Assembly: GCF_900117415.1 (NCBI RefSeq)
Contig: NZ_FPEI01000005.1
Location: 930,001 to 994,000 of the forward strand
Source of the DNA: Hyphomicrobium sp. CS1BSMeth3
GTDB taxonomy: Bacteria > Pseudomonadota > Alphaproteobacteria > Rhizobiales > Hyphomicrobiaceae
Length of the DNA stretch: 64,000 nucleotides
Direction: 5' to 3'
The position numbers and the translations under genes are program-made. Shown in pieces: positions 53,287-61,499 of this stretch. Every line of letters starts with the position of its first letter. Within the stretch, counting starts at the first letter, position 1. The notes beneath the pieces are model-generated. The model had not been told where the DNA came from. It did no database searches and saw nothing but the letters and a program-made list of their open reading frames with translations.

Positions 53287-53964
53287 ATGAGTAGCCTTGC
53301 ACGCCCGCACGACGTCCAGCAGAGCAGCGCGCATGACGCTCATGTCGCGGGACTTGTGCAGCTCCGTTCCATCAGCATCGATGACTGGTCCGATGTGCGC
53401 TACGTCCACGGCAGCGCATTCCGTGCACTCATCGGGCCGCATGTAGCGCCGACGTACGTCGACGAGTTCATGACGGCTCTCGGAGAGCCGGAATACGTCG
53501 ACGGCTTCGGCGGCAGCAATCTGACCGGCGCCTGGCTCAACGGTGAGCTTGCCGGCACAGTGGGCTGGCGGCCGAGCGCCAGCTATGGACGTGTCGCGCG
53601 GATCGAGGGGCTGTTCGTACAGCCCCTTTTCACGTTCATGGGTCTCGGCTCGTCGTTGCTGGCCCATGCCGAGCTCGAGGCACAGAGTGCCGGCTTCAGC
53701 TCTGTGACGGTGCTCGCGACGTCTCACTCGCTGCCCTTCTTCATGCGCCTTGGCTACGACATCTACGTGCAGGGCGCGGGGCTGGCTCACGGTGCAGGCG
53801 ACTTGCCGATGTTCCTCATGCGCAAGCAGGACATCGTGTCCTCGTCGAAGGCGGTGGTTTTGCGCAGCGGACTGCGGCGATCCCCGGAGACAGACGCGCC
53901 GACTGACGCCGGCCTGCCGCGGCGTCCGTTGCAGGCGCCCGAAAGGGTGCTGGCCGAGGATTGA
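53287..53964 (+). CDS. GNAT family N-acetyltransferase
   Basis: 225 residues. The GNAT core is RIEGLFVQPLFTFMGLGSSLLAHAELEAQSAG (MGLGSSL in place of QxxGxA), then VLATSHSLPFFMRLGYDIY. The first 30 residues and the last 40 (polar, Arg/Pro-rich) lie outside the fold. Substrate unknown. It converges on gltX, with a family B-like palindrome between. Confidence 0.82.
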   Translation: MSSLARPHDVQQSSAHDAHVAGLVQLRSISIDDWSDVRYVHGSAFRALIGPHVAPTYVDEFMTALGEPEYVDGFGGSNLTGAWLNGELAGTVGWRPSASYGRVARIEGLFVQPLFTFMGLGSSLLAHAELEAQSAGFSSVTVLATSHSLPFFMRLGYDIYVQGAGLAHGAGDLPMFLMRKQDIVSSSKAVVLRSGLRRSPETDAPTDAGLPRRPLQAPERVLAED

Positions 53965-53974
53965 GTTTCAAGAG

Positions 53975-54049
53975 CCCGCGGGGGGAGCGGGCGGGGGTGA
54001 GGGGCGGCGGTCATGTACCGCGTAGGGCCGCCCCTCACCCTCACCCGGC
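53975..54049. repeat. REP-like palindrome related to family B (copy B4)
   Basis: GGGTGAGGGGCGGC (53995-54008) mirrors GCCGCCCCTCACCC (54027-54040), with further G-rich and C-rich tracts around. It shares the GTGAGGGGCGGCGG unit with copy B5. It sits between the convergent GNAT and gltX genes and reaches the gltX stop codon. Confidence 0.65.
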
Positions 54050-55420
54050 TCAAGCCGGGCGCCCGTTGAGCCGCGCCTCCGCGCGCGAGCGCCCGATCAG
54101 CGGCAACAGTGCGCGCAATTCCGGGCCGGCCTCGCGGGCCGTCAGCGCAAGTCGCAGCGGATGAAAGAGCGCTCGGCCCTTGATGCCGGTCGCATCGCGC
54201 ACGGCGGTCGTCCACGCACCCCACGTCTCCGCATTCCACGGCTCCGGCGGCAGCAAACCGGCGGCGGTGGCGCAGAGCTTTGCATCCTCGATGCGCGGCG
54301 TCAGTGGACCATTGACCACCTCGAGCCAGGTGCGCACCTCGCCGAGTGTCGTGATGTTGCCGCGCACTGCTTCCCAGAGTTCCGCGGAAACCTGCAGGCC
54401 CAATGTCGCGAGATGCCCGGCCACCGCTTCGTGCGGCAGCATGTGAAGCAGCTTCGCGTTCAGGGCGCGCAGCTCGGCAATGTCGAAGCGCCCGGGCGCA
54501 CGCGAGACCTTCGAGAGATCGAGGCGCTGGGCCAGCTCATCGAGGCTCGTGTACGGCGCAACGGCCTCGGATGTGCCGAGCAGCGCTGCGTGGCAAAGAA
54601 CGGCGAGCGGCTCCAGGCCGTCGTCGCGCAGGCCCTTGATGGAGAGATCACCCGCGCGCTTGGAGAGGGCATGTCCATCGGCGCCGATCAGCAGGCTGTG
54701 ATGGGCGAACTTTGGCGGCTCCGCGCCAAGTGCCTCGAAGAGCTGGATCTGCACGGCCGAGTTCGTGACGTGATCCTCGCCACGGATGATGTGGCTGATG
54801 GCGAAGTCGACGTCATCGATGACGCTGGTGAAAGTGTAGAGCGGCGTACCATCGGCGCGGATCAGAACCGGATCGGAGAGCGAGCCGATGTCCACCGTCT
54901 GCTCGCCGCGCACGACATCATGCCAGGTAACGAGCGTCGGCTGGGGCGCAAGGCCGCGCGACGGCTCGGTATTCTGAAGAAAGAAGCGCCAGTGCGGCTT
55001 TTCGCCGGCAGCGAGGCGCTGCTGCACTTCCGCCGCCGTCAGTTTCAGCGCGGCGCGATCGTAAATCGGTGGGAGGCCGCGGGTGCGCTGACGTGCGCGG
55101 CGGCGCTCGAGCTCGTCCTCCGTCTCGAAGCAGGCATAGAGGCGCCCCGCGTGCTTCAGCGCCTTCGCGACCTCCTCGTAGCGCGCGAGCCGGTCGGACT
55201 GGCGCGCCTCGCGATCCCACACGAGGCCGAGCCACGTGAGATCCTCGCGGATGGCATTGGCAAAGGCCGCGGTCGAACGCGAGAGATCGGTGTCGTCGAG
55301 GCGCAGCATGAAGCTGCCGCCATTGCGGCGCGCGAAGAGCCAGTTCAGCACGGCCGTGCGGATATTGCCGATGTGCAGGCGCCCGGTCGGGCTTGGTGCG
55401 AAGCGGACGGAGACGGTCAT
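54050..55420 (-). CDS. gltX: Glutamate--tRNA ligase
   Basis: 456 residues. Class I signature motifs are FAPSPTGRLHIGNIRTA (HIGH equivalent HIGN) and the KMSKS equivalent ALSKRAGDLSI. IRGEDHVTNSAVQIQLFEALG is the usual glutamyl-adenylate region, and the C-terminal helical anticodon-binding domain is present. It charges tRNA-Glu in the cytoplasm, and in bacteria lacking GlnRS also tRNA-Gln. Alphaproteobacteria often carry two GltX paralogues; this shorter form resembles the second type. It is downstream of nadE with a family B repeat between. Confidence 0.94.
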   Translation of the reverse strand: MTVSVRFAPSPTGRLHIGNIRTAVLNWLFARRNGGSFMLRLDDTDLSRSTAAFANAIREDLTWLGLVWDREARQSDRLARYEEVAKALKHAGRLYACFETEDELERRRARQRTRGLPPIYDRAALKLTAAEVQQRLAAGEKPHWRFFLQNTEPSRGLAPQPTLVTWHDVVRGEQTVDIGSLSDPVLIRADGTPLYTFTSVIDDVDFAISHIIRGEDHVTNSAVQIQLFEALGAEPPKFAHHSLLIGADGHALSKRAGDLSIKGLRDDGLEPLAVLCHAALLGTSEAVAPYTSLDELAQRLDLSKVSRAPGRFDIAELRALNAKLLHMLPHEAVAGHLATLGLQVSAELWEAVRGNITTLGEVRTWLEVVNGPLTPRIEDAKLCATAAGLLPPEPWNAETWGAWTTAVRDATGIKGRALFHPLRLALTAREAGPELRALLPLIGRSRAEARLNGRPA

Positions 55421-55473
55421 TGGTATACTCGGCGAGAGCGGATGATAGATCGAAGGCGGGCGCTAGCGCGTCT

Positions 55474-55598
55474 TCCCCCTCTCCCCATTGTCTTCAATGG
55501 GGAGAGGGCCGGGGTGAGGGGCGGCGGCACTTTCCGACATTAGAGTTTGCCGCCGCCCCTCACCCTAACCCTCTCCCCGCAAGGGCGGGGAGAGGGGA
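55474..55598. repeat. REP-like palindrome, family B variant (copy B5)
   Basis: Outer stem CTCTCCCCATT/AATGGGGAGAG, then GTGAGGGGCGGCGG mirrored by CCGCCGCCCCTCACCC, then CTCTCCCCGC/GCGGGGAGAG. The centre is AT-richer (55530-55550). It shares organisation but not exact sequence with B1-B3. Located between nadE and gltX, both on the minus strand. Confidence 0.75.
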
Positions 55599-55633
55599 TG
55601 AGTCTCCTTTCCCCGCAGCCTTCAACGCGAAAA

Positions 55634-57388
55634 TCAAGAAACCTCACCGCCGTCGGCGCGCGGCTGCACCAGTTGCGGTGTGCGTTGGGTCGCGGTGGCG
55701 CCCTCGGCCTTCGGTGCCGAAAGCTCCTCGCGGAAGCGGTTGGTGATCGGATAGCGCCGATCGCGCCCGAAGCCGCGGCTCGAGATCTTGACGCCCGGTG
55801 CCGCCTGGCGCCGCTTGTACTCGGCAAGATAGAGCAGCCGCTCGATCTTCTTGACGGTCTCGGCAGCATGGCCGCGTGCGACGATGTCGGGGAGCGGCAT
55901 CTCGTGCTCGACAAGGCAGTTGAGGATGTCGTCGAGCACGGGATAGGGCGGCAGGCTGTCCTGGTCGGTCTGATTGTCGCGCAGCTCCGCGCTCGGCGCC
56001 TTCGTCAGAATGCGCTCTGGGATGACGATGCCGGCCGGGCCTTTGCCGCCGCGCGGCACATGGGCATTGCGCCAGCTCGAGAGGCGGTAGACCTCCATCT
56101 TGTAGAGATCCTTGATCGGATTGAAGCCGCCGTTCATGTCGCCGTAGATCGTGGCATAGCCGACCGACATCTCGCTCTTGTTGCCGGTCGTCAGCAGCAT
56201 CGAGCCGTTCTTGTTGGAGATCGCCATCAGCGTCGTGCCGCGCACGCGGCTCTGGATATTCTCTTCGGTCGTGTCGGGGGCGCGATTGCCGAAGACCGGC
56301 GCCAGCATGTGGTAGAAGCCGTCGACGGCTTCCGCGATCGGCACCGTGTCATAGTGCACGCCGAGCGCTTTGGCGCAGGCGGCAGCATCCGCGAGGCTGT
56401 CGCTCGACGTATATCGATACGGCAGCATCACGCAGTGCACGCGCTCCGGTCCGAGCGCATCGACGGCCATCGCGGCAACGAGGGCGCTGTCGATGCCGCC
56501 GGAGAGACCGAGCACGACGCTCGGAAAGCGGTTCTTCTCGACGTAGTCGCGCAAACCGAGCACGGACGCCTGATAGCCGGCGGCATCATCCTCCGCGAGG
56601 CGCGCGCGCGGGCCGGTCTTGCAGCGCCAGCCGTCGTCGGTCTTTTCCCAGTGGGTGACGGCGATGTCCTCTTCCCAATCCGGCATCTGGACGGCGAGGC
56701 TCGCGTCCGCATTGAGGACGAAAGAGGCGCCGTCGAACACGAGCTCGTCCTGCCCGCCCGTCTGGTTGAGATAGGCGAGCGGCAGGCCCGTCTCAGTCAC
56801 GCGCGCGACGGCGATGTTGAGGCGGACATGGCTCTTCTTCCAGTCGAAGGGCGAGCCGTTCGGGACGATGAGGATTTCGGCACCGCACTCGGCGAGACAT
56901 TCGGTGACCTCGTCGGTCCAGATGTCCTCGCAGATGGGCACGCCGATCTTGACGCCGCGAAAGTTGATGGGCCCCGGGAGCGGTCCCGCGTCGAAGACGC
57001 GCTTCTCGTCGAACACGCCGTAGTTCGGCAGGTCGACCTTCATGCGCACGGCCGCGACCTTGCCTTCATCCAGCAGGGCGACCGCGTTGTAGACTTTGCC
57101 GTTCTCCGGCCAGACGGTGCCGATGAGCACGGCCGGTCCCGGACCGAGGTCGGCTGCGAGCTGTTCGACGGCTGCCCGGCAGGCCGCGGCGAAGGCCGGC
57201 TTGCGCACGAGATCCTCGGGCGGGTAGCCGCACACATACAACTCCGGCATCACCAGAAGATCGGCCCCTTGGCGGGCGGCATCGGCGCGCGCACGCACGA
57301 GCTTCGCCACGTTTCCGGCGATATCGCCGAGAACGGGGTTGAGCTGAGCGAGCGCGATTGAAAGAGAGCGGGCAGGTGTGTTCGACAT
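55634..57388 (-). CDS. nadE: Glutamine-dependent NAD+ synthetase
   Basis: 584 residues, two domains. N-terminal nitrilase-type glutaminase: Glu in MPELYVCGYPPEDL, Lys in RMKVDLPNYGVFDE, Cys in GVPICEDIW. C-terminal synthetase: ATP P-loop LGLSGGIDSALVAAMAVDALG, TTGNKSEMSVGYATIYGDMNGG and the Lys-rich KDLYKMEVYRLS. It makes NAD+ from deamido-NAD, ATP and glutamine through an ammonia tunnel. ATG 57388 is preferred over the upstream frame. The DUF1223 gene lies 105 bp upstream in the same direction. Confidence 0.97.
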   Translation of the reverse strand: MSNTPARSLSIALAQLNPVLGDIAGNVAKLVRARADAARQGADLLVMPELYVCGYPPEDLVRKPAFAAACRAAVEQLAADLGPGPAVLIGTVWPENGKVYNAVALLDEGKVAAVRMKVDLPNYGVFDEKRVFDAGPLPGPINFRGVKIGVPICEDIWTDEVTECLAECGAEILIVPNGSPFDWKKSHVRLNIAVARVTETGLPLAYLNQTGGQDELVFDGASFVLNADASLAVQMPDWEEDIAVTHWEKTDDGWRCKTGPRARLAEDDAAGYQASVLGLRDYVEKNRFPSVVLGLSGGIDSALVAAMAVDALGPERVHCVMLPYRYTSSDSLADAAACAKALGVHYDTVPIAEAVDGFYHMLAPVFGNRAPDTTEENIQSRVRGTTLMAISNKNGSMLLTTGNKSEMSVGYATIYGDMNGGFNPIKDLYKMEVYRLSSWRNAHVPRGGKGPAGIVIPERILTKAPSAELRDNQTDQDSLPPYPVLDDILNCLVEHEMPLPDIVARGHAAETVKKIERLLYLAEYKRRQAAPGVKISSRGFGRDRRYPITNRFREELSAPKAEGATATQRTPQLVQPRADGGEVS

Positions 57389-57453
57389 GCTCGGAAAATA
57401 GAGCGAGGGGGGGCCGTGGTGCAACGCCGCTCTTGCGCTGCGGTGTCAGCCAT

Positions 57454-57474
57454 GCAGGGCCGCAACGGCCCTGC
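57454..57474. terminator. Hairpin between DUF1223 gene and nadE
   Basis: A perfect 8-bp stem GCAGGGCC-GCAAC-GGCCCTGC, 20 bp past the DUF1223 stop codon. No T-tract follows on the minus strand, so it may only attenuate transcription into nadE. Confidence 0.45.
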
Positions 57475-57493
57475 GCCAGGGGCTAGCCGAGAG

Positions 57494-58279
57494 CTACCAT
57501 TCCCTGAGGAGCGCCGCGCCCACGATAGCGCCGGCATCTCCGTGCTGAAGGATGATGGCACATCCGTCGGCGCCGGACTGCTTCACGGCGTGGTGAGCGA
57601 TCTTGATCGTGGCGGCCGAGCCGTTCCACACGCCGACCGGCATCCACTCGCGGACGACGTTGTGGTAGACGCCGACCTTGCCGGTGTTCTCGCCCCGCTT
57701 GATCTTCACCTCGATCTCGCGACGGATGAGAGCGAGCCAGATGGTCGCCTCAGCGGCCTTGGAGGGATCGCGGGCGGCCTCCAGGTCGATCACGATATGC
57801 TCTTTGCCGCTGCGTACCTGGACGCCGACGCGCATCGGATCGATGTAAGGCGTGGTAGCCGCGATCGCCTTGTCGATGTCCTTCTCGCTCGAGCCCAGGG
57901 CGTGCTTCAGTCCATTGACGACGACCTGCGGCGTGTATACGCGGCCGTCGCCACGCGCCTTGGAGTAGGCGCGCTGGCGCGCGCTGAACTTCGGGCTTGC
58001 GAGCGTGTCCTTCCAGCCGAGGTAGTCCCAGTAATCGACGGGGAAGGTGAGCGCGACGACGTTGGGGCGCTCTGCAAGGGTCTTGAGGAGTGCGTCCGCC
58101 ATCGGGCATGACGCGCATCCCTGGCTGGTGAAGAGCTCGATCACCGTGATCGCGGGAGTGCCTGCAGTGGCGGGCTTTCCCTCGGACTTTTCGAAGCCCG
58201 CTGCCGAAGCTGGTCCCGCCAGCATCGCACCGACCACGGCCAGCGCGAAATACCTCGACCAGTCAGTGAGTGCGCGCAT
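57494..58279 (-). CDS. DUF1223 thioredoxin-fold protein, exported
   Basis: 261 residues. A signal peptide covers residues 1-27 (LAVVGAMLAGPASAA). The thioredoxin-like active site is ELFTSQGCASCPMAD with C55 and C58 (CxxC). TFPVDYWDYLGWKDTLASPKFSARQRAY and VYTPQVVVNG are signature stretches of DUF1223. A periplasmic thiol-redox role is likely from the motif; the partner is unknown. ATG 58279 follows GAGGATAC; the frame open to 58312 lacks a signal-peptide-like start. Confidence 0.88.
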   Translation of the reverse strand: MRALTDWSRYFALAVVGAMLAGPASAAGFEKSEGKPATAGTPAITVIELFTSQGCASCPMADALLKTLAERPNVVALTFPVDYWDYLGWKDTLASPKFSARQRAYSKARGDGRVYTPQVVVNGLKHALGSSEKDIDKAIAATTPYIDPMRVGVQVRSGKEHIVIDLEAARDPSKAAEATIWLALIRREIEVKIKRGENTGKVGVYHNVVREWMPVGVWNGSAATIKIAHHAVKQSGADGCAIILQHGDAGAIVGAALLREW

Positions 58280-58710
58280 GTATCCTCGGTCCGGTAGAGC
58301 CAGGGTTCTCATGCGACGCGCGGGAAGCGGCGCGGAAACGTACTCCGAATGACATCATCCACGACGCGCTCGAAGCGTTGCCCGTCTTGGCGAGAGACGC
58401 CGGAGCGCAGCAGCAATACTGCGGAGCGGCCAGCCGAATTAACGACGGCTCGGGGCGCGGGAATGGTGTCGGCATGGCCAAGTGATATCGCTCTTTGCCA
58501 CTTCAATTGCGAGTCACGAATGCTTGACGAAGTCGGTGGTAGCCGCTGCCTCCAGCCGTTGCAAATCGAATGACCCAGCAGCGTAACCGTTCAAGGTTCG
58601 TGCGCCGCTGCGTGCAGCACGAAGGCCACATTGCGCGTGTGCAAAATGAGCGCGCCGAGACTCCGCAGCGCTGCATACCTGCGCGCAACGTGGCCACACT
58701 TCTGGAACGC
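58280..58710. other. 430-bp gap without recognised gene
   Basis: Between the L,D-transpeptidase terminator and the DUF1223 gene. Short open frames exist on both strands but none has family features or a good start. It should contain the DUF1223 promoter. Confidence 0.5.
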
Positions 58711-58745
58711 AAAACGATTGCGGCCTGCCGATGAAGGCAGGCCGC
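58711..58745 (-). terminator. Rho-independent terminator after the L,D-transpeptidase gene
   Basis: Read on the minus strand: a 10-bp perfect stem GCGGCCTGCC with a 6-base loop and its complement, followed by AATCGTTTTG. It begins 34 bp after the transpeptidase stop codon. Confidence 0.75.
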
Positions 58746-58779
58746 ATACATATCGTTGGTGTTCGTCCGCGAGACTTGC

Positions 58780-59649
58780 TCAGTAGACGGAGACGCTTTG
58801 CTGAGGTGCCACAGCGTTGCTGCTCACCGGCGTCTGCTCCTGCTTCTTCGGCGCATTGCCGCTGCTGACGGGCCGCTTCTGCTGAGCGCGCTGCTTGGGG
58901 CGCTCGGCGCGGCGCGGCGCGGGCTCCTCCTGGTCCATCCACGGGAAGATGAAGCCCGAGCCGAAGCCGGACGAGGCCGAGAAGCCCGACGAGCTGCGCG
59001 AGGCCGTGCGATCCACGACGCCGCTGCCACCGCCCCACGACGCAACGGGCGCCGCCGAAGTCGTGTAGCGGTTCCAGGTCACGGTGACGCGCGTGCCGAC
59101 GGGGATACGATCATAGAGATCGATCACGTCCTTATTGTACATGCGGATGCAGCCCTTCGAGACTGCCTGCCCGATCGACCACGGCGCGTCCGTGCCATGA
59201 ATGCGGTACATGGTGGCGCCGAGGTAGAGCGCGCGCGCACCCATCGGGTTCATCGGGTGGCCGCCCGGCACGTGCCGCGGCAGCTTCGGGTTCTCGCGCA
59301 GCATTTCAGCGGTCGGCGTCCACGGCGGATCGACGCGCTTCGAGGAGACCTGCAGCGTTCCCTGCCAGCGGCTCTGCTCGCGGGGAACGGCGATCGGATA
59401 GCTGATCGCTTCGCCGGGCTTGGTGACCCAGTAGAGACGGCGGTCGCCGAAGCTCACGATGACCTGGCCGGGACGATGCTGCACTCCGAAGCGCACGATC
59501 TCCTTGCCGCTGCCGCCTACCTGGCTGCCGCCTCCCCAGAGCCAGCTCAGGCCCTGGGCTTGCGCTGTGGTCGGTGCGACCGGCACGAGGGCCGCGAAGG
59601 CCAGGGCGGCGCCGGCGAGCAGAGTACGGGTGGATGCATAACCGATCAT
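58780..59649 (-). CDS. L,D-transpeptidase (YkuD domain), exported
   Basis: 289 residues. A signal peptide covers residues 1-31 (LAGAALAFAALVPVAPTTAQA). In the YkuD catalytic domain (about 62-190) the His is in RIHGTD (H151) and the nucleophile Cys167 in SKGCIRMYNKDVIDLYDRIP. The C-terminal 90 residues are Ser/Gly/Pro/Gln-rich and probably disordered. It would cross-link peptidoglycan peptides (3-3 bonds) or attach proteins to them in the periplasm. ATG 59649 follows GGAGACGAG. The frame stays open upstream to 59787 but without signal-peptide sense. Confidence 0.94.
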   Translation of the reverse strand: MIGYASTRTLLAGAALAFAALVPVAPTTAQAQGLSWLWGGGSQVGGSGKEIVRFGVQHRPGQVIVSFGDRRLYWVTKPGEAISYPIAVPREQSRWQGTLQVSSKRVDPPWTPTAEMLRENPKLPRHVPGGHPMNPMGARALYLGATMYRIHGTDAPWSIGQAVSKGCIRMYNKDVIDLYDRIPVGTRVTVTWNRYTTSAAPVASWGGGSGVVDRTASRSSSGFSASSGFGSGFIFPWMDQEEPAPRRAERPKQRAQQKRPVSSGNAPKKQEQTPVSSNAVAPQQSVSVY

Positions 59650-60330
59650 TCTCGTCTCCGGTCTTGTTCTTTTTGCCCCCCGCATGGTGCGCATGGGCTT
59701 AAGTTCATTTTCTCGGGCGCCAGGGGCAGTACCCTGTGCGCGTATGCCGTTCAGTTCTCGTCCGACGCAAAGAGCCGGCGTCACCATGACCAGGGCGCCA
59801 GCCCAAGTCGGTGAGACGTGGTGCGCGAGGAAGGCGCTGCGTGTGTACGGTGCCCCGTTAAGCTGAAATTATGGTTACGAGTCCCCGCCATCGCCGCTAG
59901 TTGGCCAGCATCACGGTGGCGTTGTCTCAACGCGCCATCGCCTGAGTTGTTGCTGGATCTCCCCCGCCAGTGATTGCGGACGACCTGTCTTCGGCTCGGT
60001 GGCTGCCCACCCTTTGTCCCACCGCCGGGTCTGGCAGCTTCGGTCCGAACCGATGTGGCCGTCATTCTGGCGACGCTTCGAAGTGGATGCAACGGCACGA
60101 GGGGTGATCTGGTCTTCACGAAGGCGAGATTGTGCGCATTTCAAGGAAAGTGTGTGAATCCGGTCACGTAACTCGCGGCTATAGCGGATTCATCTTCCGA
60201 TATTCTGTTTGCAGATGAGGTGTTGGGAGCCTGTCGGCCGGCTGTTGGGAACGTGTGATTTTGTTGGTGGCGAAGGTCGACCTTGAAAGGGCCGCTGGGC
60301 CCGTTGATCTCTTTTTGTTCCTGATTTTCG
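59650..60330. other. 680-bp gap before the imu promoter, no gene recognised
   Basis: Unusually long for this window. It contains a perfect 12-bp palindrome AAGGTCGACCTT (60273-60284) and a GGGCC/GGCCC hairpin at 60289-60302, with TTTTT following at 60312-60316 that might end a short transcript. No supported open frame or known RNA was found. It also holds the L,D-transpeptidase promoter on its left side. Confidence 0.45.
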
Positions 60331-60371
60331 TTGACATCCGACGGGGTTGGAGGTAAGAACAAAGGAAGAAC
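60331..60371 (+). promoter_or_regulatory. LexA-controlled promoter of the imu operon (SOS box)
   Basis: A -35 hexamer TTGACA at 60331-60336 is 17 bp from a weak -10 TAAGAA at 60354-60359. GAAC-AAAGGAA-GAAC at 60357-60371 is the complement of GTTC-N7-GTTC, the LexA site of Alphaproteobacteria, and overlaps the -10 and the predicted start of transcription. The genes downstream are known SOS genes in this class, which makes repression by LexA very likely. Confidence 0.85.
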
Positions 60372-60536
60372 TTGAGCTGCCCTGAGTGAGTCTCCAGTCA
60401 GTAACGGGGCGGTTCTGCGGTAGGTGGACCATACGCAGTTTCGAAGAGCGTACCCTTGGACAAGGAGCCCCGAGACCCCCTCTCACCCCAGCCCTTGGCC
60501 AGGCGGATCTTCGTAGTTCGTAGCAATACGGACGAA

Positions 60537-60584
60537 AGTGGCAGTGCGAGTACGAGTGTAAGTACCAGTAAGAGTACGAGTAGG
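60537..60584 (+). repeat. Hexanucleotide repeat, eight AGTNNN units
   Basis: Units read AGTGGC, AGTGCG, AGTACG, AGTGTA, AGTACC, AGTAAG, AGTACG, AGTAGG, followed directly by CGTATG, where ATG is the favoured imuA start. If translation began upstream it would encode alternating Ser residues (SGSASTSVSTSKSTSR around it). Confidence 0.75.
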
Positions 60585-60587
60585 CGT

Positions 60588-61499
60588 ATGCGTCTCCCTG
60601 GCGGCGGTGCGGTTGCCCCCTTTTTCGCACCGCCGCCAGCCCCCCATTCCCAACAGGCCCGGCCCCAGCAGGCACGGCTCGAGCAGCTCAGGGCTTTGCT
60701 GGCAACACTCGAGCGACGTCCGGGTTTTGACCGTGGCCCGGCGAGCGTGCCTGCTGCAGAGCTCCCCGAAGAAGCCTGCTGGACTCTCGGTCACCCGGAC
60801 GTGGACGGCTGGCTGCCCGGCCGGCATCTCGATGCCGCCAGCCTCGGCGAGATCAAGCCCGAGACCTACCGGGACCTCCCGGCCGCCCTCACCTTCGCCC
60901 TCCTGCTGGCGTCTCGCCGTCTCGGCATGGACCGCACAGGCAACGTGGCGCCGACTGTTCCACGCCCTGTCTCGCCGGGCCTCGTGGTGTGGTGCTGGCC
61001 GGCGCGGCTCGCTCGCGAGTGCGGCGGGCTCTATGGCCCCGGCCTCGTGCGCCTCGGACTCGATCCGGCGCGCGTGCTGCTGGTCGAGACGGCCACGCCG
61101 GCCGAGACCCTCTGGGCCATGGAGGAGAGTATCGCATCGGCCGCGGCGTCGATCGTTATTGGCAACCTCGATACGGTTGCTCTGACGCCGGCGCGGCGCC
61201 TTGCGCTGGCTGCGGCCGCGCATCGAACGCCGGCCCTCGTGGTGACGGCCGCCCGTTCGCCCGCCATGGCGGCCACCTTCGCCCGCTGGCGCATTGCCGC
61301 TGCCCCGAGTGCGCAGCATCCCCTCGATCCCGCTGCGCCCGGCGATCCGCGCTTCACGCTCACCCTCGAGCGCTGCCGCGGTACGGCGATGGGCGCAGCG
61401 TTGCAGTCTTCTGTTGTGGAGTGGAGTCATGACGCGCATCGTTTCCGTGTGGCTGCCGGCATGGCCGATCGAACGTCTGAGACGGCATCGTGGGCTTGA
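60588..61499 (+). CDS. imuA: ImuA-like SOS mutagenesis protein
   Basis: 303 residues from ATG 60588. It resembles the RecA-like ImuA proteins encoded before imuB in proteobacterial mutagenesis cassettes: LGHPDVDGWLPGRHLDAASLGEI near the N-terminus, ALTFALLLASRRLG, GLVVWCWPARLARECGGLYGPGLVRLGLDPARVLLVETATPAETLWAMEE, and LTLERCRG near the end. No intact Walker A is seen, as in other ImuA. The start is uncertain: an in-frame TTG at 60456 would add 44 residues including a Ser-rich repeat but has no good ribosome site. It overlaps imuB by 71 bp. It probably helps load ImuB and DnaE2 at lesions. Confidence 0.85.
   Translation: MRLPGGGAVAPFFAPPPAPHSQQARPQQARLEQLRALLATLERRPGFDRGPASVPAAELPEEACWTLGHPDVDGWLPGRHLDAASLGEIKPETYRDLPAALTFALLLASRRLGMDRTGNVAPTVPRPVSPGLVVWCWPARLARECGGLYGPGLVRLGLDPARVLLVETATPAETLWAMEESIASAAASIVIGNLDTVALTPARRLALAAAAHRTPALVVTAARSPAMAATFARWRIAAAPSAQHPLDPAAPGDPRFTLTLERCRGTAMGAALQSSVVEWSHDAHRFRVAAGMADRTSETASWA

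Noticed and set aside
55547-57361. 604-codon open frame on the plus strand
   Set aside because: Antisense to nadE and driven by GC bias at third positions; no recognisable domain.
60537-60584. CRISPR-like repeats
   Set aside because: Units are six bases and contiguous with no spacers, so this is a microsatellite.
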